From Alphaproteobacteria bacterium (GTDB taxonomy: Bacteria > Pseudomonadota > Alphaproteobacteria > Rhodobacterales > Rhodobacteraceae), in NCBI GenBank assembly GCA_030425185.1, contig JAUIAU010000012.1:1-64000 (forward strand): a stretch of 64,000 bases of DNA, given 5' to 3'. The notes under the pieces are model-generated. The model was given only the letters and a program-made list of their open reading frames with translations. It was not told the DNA's origin and did no database searches. Made by a program: the position numbers and the translations under genes. Below are positions 53,339 to 62,489 of the stretch, piece by piece. The stretch's first letter is position 1, and every line of letters begins with the position of its first letter.

Positions 53339-55134
53339 TCCTCACCCGCCGCGCGACGCTGGCGCCCGCGACCGCCGATCCGGAGGCCCGCACCGTCGAG
53401 GTGGTCTGGTCCACCGGCGCGCCCGTGCGCCGCCGCGACATGGCGGGGCAGTACATCGAGCGGCTGAGCCTTGATCCGGAGGCGGTTGACCTGTCGCGCC
53501 TGGAGGGCGCCAGCGTCCTCGATGCGCACCGACAGACAGCTGTGCGCGACGTGCTGGGCTCTGTCCGCAGCGCCGCCGTGGACGGCAGGCGCGGCTCCGC
53601 CGTCATCCAGTTCTCGGCCCGACCGGAGGTGGAGCCGGTCTGGCAGGACGTGCTGGCAGGCATCCTGCGCCATGTCTCGGTCGGCTACTCCGTCGAGGAC
53701 TGGGCCGAGACCACCGAGAACGGCGCGCGCGTGCTGACCGCGGTGCGCTGGACCCCTCACGAGATTTCCCTGGTGCCGACGCCCGCCGATCCCGGTGCCC
53801 ATATTCGCATGGAGATAGAGATGACCGACACGACCACCACCACCACGGCCCCGCCCGAGGCGCCGACCACCGAGACCCGCGCCGCGACGAACGCCGAGAT
53901 CCGCTCCATCGCCCGCATCGCCGGGCTGGACCAGTCCTGGATCGACGGCCAGATCGACGGAGGCGCAGATCCCGACACCGCCCGCCGCGCGGCCTTCGAG
54001 GCGCTCGCGAAGCGATCCGCGCCCTCGATCCGCACGGAACAGGTCCGCGTCGAGATGGGCGAGAGCCAGGACGACCCGGCCCTGCGCGCCCGGCAGATGG
54101 GCGAGGCGCTCTACGCCCGGATCAACCCGCGCCACGAGCTTTCCGAGCCCGCCCGCCGCTACGCCTACTCCACACCCGTGGACATGGCGAAGGAGCTGCT
54201 GACGCTGCGCGGAGAGTCCACCATGGCGCTGTCGCCCGCGAGCCTCGTCACTCGCGCGCTGCACACCACCTCCGACTTCCCCATCATCTTCGGGGATACG
54301 GTAGGCCGGGTGCTGCGCGACGCCTACCAGGCGGCACCCTCGGGCATCCGCCGCCTCGGCCGCCAGACCACGGCGCGGGACTTCCGGGCGGTGAACAAGA
54401 TCATGCTGGGTGAGGCGCCGCTGCTGGAGAAGCTGAACGAGCACGGCGAGATCAAGGCCGGAACGATGGCCGAGGCGCGCGAGGCCTACAAGGTCGAGAC
54501 CTGGGCGCGGAAGATCGGCGTCACCCGGCAGGTGCTGGTGAACGACGACCTCGGCGCCTTCGCGGACCTCGCCCGCCGCATGGGCCAGGCCGCGGCCGAG
54601 ACCGAAGCGCGGATCCTCGTCACCCTCCTCGAGGCGGGCAGCGGCAACGGCCCCACCCTGTCGGACGGCAAGACGCTGTTCCACGCCGATCACGGCAACA
54701 AGGCGGGCACGGGTGCGGCGATCTCCGATGCGACGCTCTCGGCCGCCCGGCTGGCGCTGCGCACCCAGAAGGGCATCGAGGACCGGACAATCCGCGTGAC
54801 GCCCCGCAACCTGCTGGTCCCGCCCGCGCTGGAGACCACGGCCGAGAAGTGGCTGGCGAGCATCGCGCCCGCGACGGCGGCTGATGTGAACCCCTTCTCG
54901 GGATCGCTGTCGCTGATGGTGGAGCCGCGCCTGTCCAGCGCCACTCGCTGGTATGTCACCGCCGATCCCGGCGAGATCGACGGGCTGGAGTTCGCCTATC
55001 TCTCGGGCGCCGAAGGCCCGCAGGTCGAGAGCCGCTCGGGTTGGGACGTGGACGGCGTCGAGATCCGGGTGATCCTCGATTTCGGGGCCGGGTTCATCGA
55101 CCATCGCGGCTGGTTCATGAATGCGGGCGCGTGA
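53338..55134 (+). pseudogene. Prophage prohead protease-major capsid fusion, 5' end missing (fragment A)
   Basis: About 600 residues of a fused head protein. The N-terminal part (ILTRRATLAPAT... VSVGYSVEDW... PHEISLVPTPADPGA) is the prohead protease; from about 53820 the scaffold linker and HK97-type major capsid domain follow (TARDFRAVNKIMLGE; GVTRQVLVNDDLGAFADL). The start codon and the first few residues are lost at the junction with the AraC gene. The remaining frame is open to a TGA at 55132-55134. Without a terminase, portal or tail module on this strand it is a remnant. Confidence 0.85.
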
Positions 55135-55343
55135 TGGCCGACCTCGCCCAGCTCATCGCCTGGCGCGACGCCCTGATGGCCGCGCGCTACCGGGGCGTCC
55201 GCACCGTCGAATACGACGGCAAGCGCGTCACCTACGCAAGCGACGGCGAGATGGCCGCCGCGCTCGCAGACCTCAACCGGCAGATCGCAGGGGCGACCGA
55301 CCGCATCTCCGTCGTCCGCATCCAATCCTCGAAAGGGCTATGA
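55134..55343 (+). CDS. Phage head-tail joining protein (gpW-like)
   Basis: 69-residue protein MADLAQLIAWRDALMAARYR... with the gpW pattern: a helix, a two-strand hairpin VRTVEYDGKRVTYAS, and a second helix MAAALADLNRQI. gpW seals the head connector in lambda-like phages. It starts within the capsid stop (TGATG), the usual phage order. It is the last readable piece of prophage fragment A. Confidence 0.78.
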   Translation: MADLAQLIAWRDALMAARYRGVRTVEYDGKRVTYASDGEMAAALADLNRQIAGATDRISVVRIQSSKGL

Positions 55344-56609
55344 GCCCACGTTATTCACCGTGGTAAGTGTGGAAGAGCGTCGCAGGGGCTGATCGGGGCG
55401 TTGTAGCGGTACGGTGGGCGTGTTTCGCGGGATCAGGACGATAGATCGGGGCGCCTGGAAGGCGAGACCGGCCAGTTCCATCTTCGACATGCCGCGGGTG
55501 TTGATCCCGGCGCGCTCGAGGGCGTGGCGCGCCATCTCGATCAGGGACAGGCCGCGGAACTCGCGCCCGTTGGCGGTCAGCTGGTGCTGGCCCGGGTTGT
55601 GGCGGTGCATCAGCGCCTCGGTCACCGCGTCGCGGTACTGCACGTCGCGCTCGCCCTTGCGCGCCTGCGCGGGAGCTGGCTCGGCGGTGCGGCCGGCCGG
55701 GTCGGTCTCGACCAGCTTGTCGAGGATCCGCGAGCGGGCCTGATCAAGCGACACGCCGTCCCGGATCAGCTGATCGCGGAAGGCGGCGTCGAGGCCATGC
55801 CGGGCGCAGAGCGTGCCGATCTCGGCCGAGCGGGCGCGCTCTTCGGCGCGGATCGCATCGGCGTCGATCACCGGCGCTTGCGGGGCGGTGGGCGCCGGGG
55901 CGGCTTGGGTGGCGCGGGTCTGCTGGCCCGCGTCGGTGCGGACGGCCGTCGTTTCATCACCGGCCGCATTGGGGTTGTCTTTGGGCATCACTGCCTCCTT
56001 TCCAGAAGCCGCCTGTGCGGCAGGTGTGTCGCGCCGGATGATGACGCAGGGGTTGCGGCTCTCGCGGCCGGATTGCTCCGAACGGATGCTCGCGCCGGGA
56101 TCGGCGGGCATCGCGACCGCCGAAATCTCGAAGGGTTCCCAATCGACGGCGCGCCACAGCTCGCGGGCGCCGTCCTTCTTGGTGATTTCGTAGCGGTGGA
56201 CGCGATAGCCCACCGAGACCTTGTTGATGGTGCGCTCGAGGATGCGCTGCACCGCGGGTGCGGCGTCCTCCGCGCTGGTCAGGCGGATTTTCGCGGTGCC
56301 TTGCCCATTCTCGACGCGGACGGAGCCGGGCACGACCGAGCCCAGCACATTCGCGACGTCGCCCCAGGTCTGGTGACTGTCGAGGAAGGGCGCGCCATCG
56401 TTCAGGCGATCGAGCCGGATCGAGTTCTCATCGACCAGCAGCTCTTCGTCGTACTCGATCCGGTCGTCCCATCCCTCCCAGCGGACGCGCTGGACCGTGG
56501 CGCCCGTCGTCCAGATGATGTCGATGGTGCGCTCGGTCTCGTTGATGGTGTCGGCGCGCACCATCGCCTCGCGCCCGATGAGGGGCAGGTCCAAGGTGTC
56601 TTTCGGCAT
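55338..56609 (-). pseudogene. Second prophage prohead protease-capsid fusion, 3' end missing (fragment B)
   Basis: A different prohead protease (MPKDTLDLPLIGREAMVRAD... VSVGYRVHRYE... FEISAVAMPADPGASIRSE), then a linker rich in Ala, Thr and Pro and the start of a capsid domain (REFRGLSLIEMARHALERAG). Genuine capsid coding stops near 55446; the last 36 residues come from the seam sequence. It is clearly diverged from fragment A, so two unrelated prophages contributed. It follows the portal gene by six bases, as in an intact head operon. Confidence 0.83.
55344..55446. other. Seam of unknown origin between two opposing prophage fragments
   Basis: Roughly 100 bp that belong to neither capsid gene. 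It begins with a dyad CCACG-N8-CGTGG (around 55346-55363) and continues with GTAAGTGTGGAAGAGCG. The reading frame of fragment B runs through it to a fortuitous stop. It looks like an end of an insertion element or a recombination scar. I do not recognise the family. Confidence 0.4.
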
Positions 56610-56615
56610 GTCGGG

Positions 56616-57590
56616 TTACTCCGTTGCGGGCTCGCGCGAGGGCGCGGCGTTGGGATCGGCCGTCTGCACGAGACCAGCCTTGGTGACCTTGCGAGGGTCG
56701 GCGTCGTAGACGAGCCCGAGCTCGTCCATCTTCGCGTTGAAATCGGCGGCTTCCTTCAGGAGCTCGTCAGGATCGTAGCCGCGCCGCGCGATCTGCTGCG
56801 GGATCGTGGCAAAGCCGGAGCGGACCTCGAGCAGGTCGGCCTGCGCGTCCTGCAGCGGGTTCACGCTCTCGAAGCGGGTCGGGCCCCACTCGGCGTAGAT
56901 TTCGACACCGCGCGGCAGGAGGCCCGCGTCCTGGGCGTACTCGATGAACCAGCCCCAGATGCGCTCGCAGAACATCGGAATGACGGTCTGCCACTGGATT
57001 TGTTCGATCATGCGGCGGAACTCGTTCAGCCCAGCGCGCGTGCTCGAGAAGTTCGCTTGGCTCATGTCGCCGGTCATCAGCGCGTAGGGCACGCGAAAGC
57101 CCGCGGCGATCAGGTGCTGTTGCCCGCGCAGCCATTCCCCGATGCCGCCCGTCGAGGACGGCTGGTTGAACTTGATGTCCTTCCCGTTGCGGGCGTAGGC
57201 GATCAGGCCCGGCTCGAACTGCTCGATGCGGTGGCCCTCGGCGTCCTCGACCGACGGGGCGATCCCTTGGTCCGCTTCCTCGGCTCCGAAGACGATGCCG
57301 ACAAGACAAGCCTCGGTCTTCTTCCGGACCAGCTCCGCGTGCTGCCAGTCGTCTAGGTCGCGGATGTGCCGCATGGCGGGCGTGCCCCACGGAACGCCCC
57401 GGGACTGCACCCGCTGGCGCTCGAAGAGGTGCGCGACGCGGTCGGCCGGGATCCTGACCGACTCGAAGCGCCGGCCGAAGACGGTGACCGTCCCGCCCGG
57501 GTGATCCGGGAACAGCCAGTAAGCGGAGCGCCGACCGTTGCGATCATACTCGATGCCTTGGTCGATCCGGACGCCGTCCGGGCGGTTGTG
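56616..57590 (-). pseudogene. Lambda-type phage portal protein, N-terminal part missing
   Basis: C-terminal part (about 320 residues) of a GpB/lambda-family portal. Recognisable are NRPDGVRIDQGIEYD, AYWLFPDHPGG, RVQSRGVPWG, LVRKKTEACLVGIVFG and PYALMTGDMSQANFSSTRAGL. Coding continues upstream to about 57590, where it meets the DprA-like gene head-on, with an in-frame stop at about 57602-57604. A downstream Met at 57410 gives the longest ORF but is internal. Confidence 0.85.
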
Positions 57591-58570
57591 GCAACAGATC
57601 GCTTCTCAACAAAGGCGGCGTCGCGGTGGTGGGATCCCGTGATGTCGACGATGCCGACCTCGAGTTCTCAACGCGCCTTGCCCGATCCGCAGCCAACCAA
57701 GGCTTTTCGGTAATTTCTGGCGGTGCCCGCGGCGTCGACGAGAGCGCGATGCTCGGCGCCCTCGAGAATGAGGGCACATCTGTCGGAGTGCTGGCCGACA
57801 GCCTTCTCCGGTCAGCGACATCTGCCAAATATCGCAAGTACCTGCTCGCCGGCGACCTGGTCTTGGTGTCGCCGTTCAACCCGGAGGCGGGCTTCAACGT
57901 CGGCAATGCCATGGCGCGGAACAAGCACATCTACTGTCTGTCCGATGCTGCCGTGGTCGTGAACAGCACGCCCGACAAGGGAGGCACCTGGACCGGTGCG
58001 ACAGAAGACCTGAAAAACGGATGGGTGCCGCTCTGGGTGCAGCATAAGGACGATCCTGCGTCCGGCAACGCAGCGCTCGTCCAACAGGGAGCGCGCTGGT
58101 TTCCTCGAGATTTGCCGGCCCTTTCAAGCCTATGGGAGACTGTCAACGGCAGAGATACAGCACCCGAAGAAACAGCACTCCCGTTGCTGCAGCAATCCGA
58201 GACGGAGCAAGCTCCCGCTGAAGCCGCCACTCTAGACCAGATAGCCGATTCGGCAGGGAGTGATGACGGAACTGCAGATACGCCGCCCTCAACCGATCCA
58301 GTCGCGACCGCCGACGCAGAGGACAGCTCGTCGGAACCTACGAGCGACTTCTACAGCCTGTTTCTCCAGCGCTTGCGGAGGCTAACCGATGACGCCCCTA
58401 TGAAGGTCGAGGATATCGCTGCGCGTCTAGAATTGGAGAAAGCGCAAGTGAACGCCTGGCTGAAACGGGGCACGACAGATGGGCAGATTAAGAAGCTCAG
58501 CAAGCCTGTTCGATATCAGTCAGCATCTGCGGATCAACGGCAAGCATCCTTCTTTAGGAATGAGAGCTGA
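57583..58570 (+). pseudogene. DprA/SLOG-family protein, 5'-truncated
   Basis: Rossmann-like DprA/SLOG domain: GCGNRSLLNKGG, VVGSRDVDD, SGGARGVDESAMLGAL, SPFNPEAGFNVGNAMARN. A long acidic linker (about residues 170-240) and a C-terminal winged-helix-like domain (VEDIAARLELEKAQVNAWLK) follow. The N-terminal portion is gone: homology starts at about 57583, right at the portal junction. A GTG at 57626 gives a 314-residue open frame, so a shortened protein may still be made. Composition is visibly less GC-rich than the chromosome to the left. It precedes mcrB by 41 bp, suggesting a role in the same defence locus. Confidence 0.72.
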
Positions 58571-58611
58571 ACCATCGAGCTCGACATTGAAGAAATCAGG
58601 AAAGAGGGCAA

Positions 58612-60867
58612 TTGTCTCGCTTCAATCCAAATCACCACGTCACTCCGATATACGACGCTGCCGCGACATGGAAAGACAACTGCCTTCTCGCAGATGGGTC
58701 GGTATTGTCGGAAGGTGGAAACCTCTGGACGACCAATCTGCTCGGCGAGCTTGATCAGCGTTTCGTAAAGAATCTCGACGCCGGCGAAGGTGACTTTCTC
58801 TCGAAATTGCAGGTGCAGCTTTCGGAGGGCTCCCCTGATTGCCGCAGGCTGATGGCGGAGAGCCTATGGCTTACGCTGCTCTTCCCGTCGAACGTCGGCG
58901 CCGCCAAGAAGCGCGAGAACGTGCAGGAGATCTGGTCTTGGTCAGGAGAGGACCTGAGCGCAGCCCACCCACTCCTGGCAGACGGCGTTCTCGAAGGCAT
59001 CGGGTCGGCCGGGCCTGCCTACAACACGCACCGGTGGCGCGAGCTGGTTTTTCTCATCGGCGCTCTGCAAGACTTCAAGGCTCGCGATGGCTCCGGGCGC
59101 GAGCAGATCGCTTCGGATCCGTGGGCGTTCTCTGGCTGGCTGAGTGGTCTTCCTGAGGCGCGGCACAGACAGCTGATACACATTCTTCCGCACCTGCTGT
59201 TCCCCGACACCTTCGAGCGGATCAGTTCCGAGGGCGACAAGCGCCTGATCCTCGCCGGCTTCGGAGACACGCCGGAGAAGGAGATCAAGAAGTGGAGCAC
59301 TGTGGAGATCGACCGTGCCCTGCTCAAGCTGCGCCGCCGACTTGAAGAAGAACATGGCGCGGACATCGACTTTTATCAGGAAGAGTTCGAGGCCCAGTGG
59401 AAGAACCAGACAAAGAACTGGCTCCTCAGTTGGAACCCTTCCAAATGGAACTGGGAGACACTCGCGACCGACCGCGCCACGACGATCAGTGGCGAGAAGG
59501 CCGACAACCGATGGCGCTGCAGCTCAAGCAAGCCGCGCGAGGGTGACCGCGTCTTTCTGATCCGCACCGGCAATCCTCCGAAGGGCGTCGTGGCCGTCGG
59601 AAAGATCACGCGCGCGCCCTACGAAGCGGAGCACTGGGAACAGGCCCGCGCCGATGCCGGCGAGACGACGCGTTTCGTTGACGTCGCATTCGACTCCGTC
59701 CGCGATGCAACGACGGACGAAATCGTCCCTCTTGAAGAGCTGCAAAGTCGCGAACCCGGCCAGGAATGGAACCCGCAGTCTTCCGGAATCGAGATCAAGG
59801 CGAAGGCTGCTCGCATCCTCGAGCGCCTATGGAAGGCGCTGCCACCAATCGTATCCGGCGCCACTGCGCCGGAAGACGACGCCGGGTCTGTGGATGCATC
59901 TCCAAAGAAACTCGCGCCGCCCCTGAACCTCATTCTTTACGGCCCGCCCGGCACCGGGAAGACCTACCGCCTCAAGAACGATTACCTGCCGCGATACCAG
60001 GACGAGGCCGGTGATCGCTTCGAGTTCGTGACGTTCCATCAGAGCTACGCGTACGAGGACTTCGTCGAGGGCATTCGCCCTGTCACGGAGAACGGCGCTG
60101 TCACCTATGAGGTGCGGCCGGGGGTGTTGAAGCGGCTTTGCGATCGGGCCCAGCGCGCGCCGGACAAGCGCTTCGCCCTCTTCATCGACGAGATCAATCG
60201 CGGAAACGTCGCCAAGGTCTTCGGCGAGCTCATCACGCTTCTCGAGGTGGACAAGCGGATCCGCATCGATGCGTCGGGCAACCGCGCGGCGAGCTGCAAG
60301 GGCTTGGAAGTGACGCTCCCCTACTCCGGCGAGCGTTTTGGGGTGCCCGCGAATGTCGACGTGATCGGCACTATGAACACCGCGGACCGCTCGATCGCTC
60401 TGCTCGACAGCGCCTTACGGCGCCGGTTCCGGTTCGAGGAACTCACGCCGAAGCCGGAACTGCTTGAATCGATCAATGACGGTGAGGGCAATGCGATCGA
60501 CCTGCGTCAGCTTCTGCAAGCCATGAATGCCCGCCTGTCCCGCCTGCTGCATCGCGACCAGACCCTCGGCCACAGCTACTTTTACCAGGTGAAGTCCTTC
60601 GACGAGCTGCGCCGTGTATTTTCGCGGGAGATACTGCCGTTCCTGCAAGAGGCGTTCTACGACGACTGGCGTCAGATCCGTTACGTCCTCGCCGACCAGG
60701 CCGTGGAGGAAGAGCTGCAATTGGTCCGGGCGCGCAAGCAGAGTGCTGCCGTGCTCTTTCCAAAGGCGGACCCGACCGAGATCGGGGACGGCGAGGCGTT
60801 CGAGATCATTCGGGAAGACGACATCACCCCGGACGCAATCCGGAAGATCTACGAGCCACCGGAATGA
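58612..60867 (+). CDS. mcrB: McrB-like AAA+ GTPase with EVE domain
   Basis: 751 residues. An N-terminal region of unknown fold (1-260) is followed by an EVE/PUA-like modified-base reader (about 268-400: NWLLSWNPSKWNW, GDRVFLIRTGNPPKGVVAVG). The McrB motor then carries Walker A GPPGTGKT (444-451), Walker B LFIDEINRG (D526, E527) and the McrB signature MNTADRS (588-594). EVE domains bind modified cytosines, so the complex should restrict methylated or otherwise modified DNA. The start is TTG with an AGAGGG site four to five bases away; no ATG fits. It overlaps mcrC by ATGA. Confidence 0.9.
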   Translation: MSRFNPNHHVTPIYDAAATWKDNCLLADGSVLSEGGNLWTTNLLGELDQRFVKNLDAGEGDFLSKLQVQLSEGSPDCRRLMAESLWLTLLFPSNVGAAKKRENVQEIWSWSGEDLSAAHPLLADGVLEGIGSAGPAYNTHRWRELVFLIGALQDFKARDGSGREQIASDPWAFSGWLSGLPEARHRQLIHILPHLLFPDTFERISSEGDKRLILAGFGDTPEKEIKKWSTVEIDRALLKLRRRLEEEHGADIDFYQEEFEAQWKNQTKNWLLSWNPSKWNWETLATDRATTISGEKADNRWRCSSSKPREGDRVFLIRTGNPPKGVVAVGKITRAPYEAEHWEQARADAGETTRFVDVAFDSVRDATTDEIVPLEELQSREPGQEWNPQSSGIEIKAKAARILERLWKALPPIVSGATAPEDDAGSVDASPKKLAPPLNLILYGPPGTGKTYRLKNDYLPRYQDEAGDRFEFVTFHQSYAYEDFVEGIRPVTENGAVTYEVRPGVLKRLCDRAQRAPDKRFALFIDEINRGNVAKVFGELITLLEVDKRIRIDASGNRAASCKGLEVTLPYSGERFGVPANVDVIGTMNTADRSIALLDSALRRRFRFEELTPKPELLESINDGEGNAIDLRQLLQAMNARLSRLLHRDQTLGHSYFYQVKSFDELRRVFSREILPFLQEAFYDDWRQIRYVLADQAVEEELQLVRARKQSAAVLFPKADPTEIGDGEAFEIIREDDITPDAIRKIYEPPE

Positions 60868-62156
60868 GATGCCTGACGTTCCGAGAGAGGGAGGGCGTCA
60901 GCATCGGCCCGGCCGGCGAGATCAGCGAGCTCGAGGCAGAAGGGATCGCGAAACTCGCCGGACGTCTGCCACCCGGGGTCCTCGCATGGGGCCATCGGTC
61001 ATTGAAGTTCGGACCGTTCTGCGGAGTCCTGCAAACCGAGCAGCTGGCAATCGAGATACTTCCAAAGATCGACCATGGCAGCGATCGAAGCGAAGACATG
61101 CGGGGCCTTCTGGTGTCCATGCTTGCGCGCGCAGGTGAGCTTGGATCAAAGCGCGTGGGCGATGCTGGCCTTGGGCAACAGCACAGCCACCTCCTAGATG
61201 TCTTCATCGAGGATTTCTGCAGCCAGGTGAAATCTGCGCTCCGAGGCGGGGCCATTGCCCGGTACTCGGAGAGGACGGAGAACCTCAATGCCATCCGCGG
61301 ACGGCTCGAGCTGACCGAGCACCTGCGCACGAACGCCTTCGACCGTTCTCATCTACTCTGTCGCTTCGACGAGCGCAGCATCGACAACCCATACAATCAA
61401 GCGCTCAAGGCGATCCTTCGGATCCTTCTAGGGCTGGCACTGAGCCCGAGGACCCGGGCGATGGTGGCGGCGTTCCTCCATCGCTTTGACGAGGTGACCG
61501 ATCGCAAGGTCAGGGCTCGCGACGTCGGCGCCCTGCGGTTTGATCGCACCATCCGACACTGGGAGCCGGTGTTTGCGCGGGCCCGCTGGCTACTGACAGG
61601 CCTCTATCCGGATGTTCGCATCGGCGACGCAGCTGGTTCCGCTCTGCTGTTCAACATGGAGAAGCTCTTCGAGACGGTACTCGGACTGCGCATCCGGCAT
61701 GCTTGCCAGGTGCAGTCCGGTGCTCGCCTTACTGTAGGACTTCAGAGCCCTGTGAAGGACCTCGCGACGGTGGGCTTCCAGCTGCGCCCCGACATTGCCA
61801 TTCAGAGCGGAGGTGAGACCGTCGCCATTCTCGATGCAAAATGGAAGCGCCTCGATCTCGCCGAACCGAACTCCGGCGTCTCGAGCGGCGACGCGTATCA
61901 GATGAACGCCTACGCCAGTCGCTACCGATGCAAACGAGTCGCGCTCGTTTACCCGGCATCGAGAGACTGCCCGCCAGGAAGGATCACAGAGTTCGTGCTC
62001 ATGACCGAAGAGCGACCGGTACTGGATGTCGTCGCGGTCGATGTTCGAGAGCTCGCCTTTGGCAGCGGGATCCCGGCCGGTATCGATGCGATGATCCCGA
62101 TCGAGCCGCGCTGGAAGCAACGGTCATCGCAGGCGCCGATTTACGAAGCGATATGA
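60864..62156 (+). CDS. mcrC: McrC-like restriction endonuclease subunit
   Basis: 430-residue partner of McrB. The N-terminal domain docks on McrB (FGPFCGVLQTEQLAIEILPKI), the middle is helical, and a PD-(D/E)XK nuclease lies at about 305-330 with Asp310 and Asp324-Ala-Lys326 (RPDIAI...DAKWK). Cleavage occurs when McrB translocates on modified DNA. Its stop is 104 bp before the tRNA-derived attachment site. Confidence 0.9.
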   Translation: MRCLTFREREGVSIGPAGEISELEAEGIAKLAGRLPPGVLAWGHRSLKFGPFCGVLQTEQLAIEILPKIDHGSDRSEDMRGLLVSMLARAGELGSKRVGDAGLGQQHSHLLDVFIEDFCSQVKSALRGGAIARYSERTENLNAIRGRLELTEHLRTNAFDRSHLLCRFDERSIDNPYNQALKAILRILLGLALSPRTRAMVAAFLHRFDEVTDRKVRARDVGALRFDRTIRHWEPVFARARWLLTGLYPDVRIGDAAGSALLFNMEKLFETVLGLRIRHACQVQSGARLTVGLQSPVKDLATVGFQLRPDIAIQSGGETVAILDAKWKRLDLAEPNSGVSSGDAYQMNAYASRYRCKRVALVYPASRDCPPGRITEFVLMTEERPVLDVVAVDVRELAFGSGIPAGIDAMIPIEPRWKQRSSQAPIYEAI

Positions 62157-62173
62157 AGGACTTCGGCCCCTCT

Positions 62174-62193
62174 TGCTTCCACAGTGCTTCCAC
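62174..62193 (-). repeat. Paired 9-bp direct repeat, left arm (candidate integrase arm site)
   Basis: TGCTTCCAC occurs twice, at 62174-62182 and 62185-62193, an 11-bp period (minus strand GTGGAAGCA). The same motif with the same spacing occurs to the right of the tRNA fragment. Two repeats one helical turn apart, near a core tRNA sequence, are typical of tyrosine-integrase arm-binding sites. Confidence 0.6.
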
Positions 62194-62212
62194 GGTGGCT
62201 GGAAACGCAAAC

Positions 62213-62230
62213 GCCGCCCCGGAGGGCGGC
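62213..62230 (-). terminator. Hairpin downstream of the tRNA fragment
   Basis: GCCGCCC-CGGA-GGGCGGC, a 7-bp stem with a 4-base loop, lies 30 bp beyond the CCA end of the tRNA fragment in its direction of transcription. On the minus strand it is followed by GTTTGCGTTT. It resembles the native terminator of a tRNA gene and could also end the mcrBC transcript. Confidence 0.6.
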
Positions 62231-62258
62231 GCATAAGCGTTTGGAAACGCGACTGATT

Positions 62259-62304
<46 letters not shown>

Positions 62305-62435
62305 TCGTGTCGAACGAACCATGAACAATCACTCGGAACCGCGAGTTCTTGCGCAATTTCCGACACTTGCCGATCCCGGAGCCGAGGCCCCGCTGCGCAC
62401 GATCTGTCGGGATTGCGCAGTGTTTTTCGGCCGCG

Positions 62436-62455
62436 TGCTTCCATAATGCTTCCAA
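62436..62455 (-). repeat. Paired 9-bp direct repeat, right arm (candidate integrase arm site)
   Basis: TGCTTCCAT (62436-62444) and TGCTTCCAA (62447-62455), again with an 11-bp period. The shared core is TGCTTCCA, identical to the left arm pair. It lies about 130 bp to the right of the tRNA fragment. Confidence 0.6.
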
Positions 62456-62489
62456 CGGGCCGAGAGCTGATTTTCCGGTAGCACGACCA

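Noticed and set aside
53338-57590. Gene transfer agent head cluster
   Set aside because: Rhodobacter GTA has separate protease and capsid genes in one collinear operon. Here both copies are protease-capsid fusions, broken and in opposite directions.
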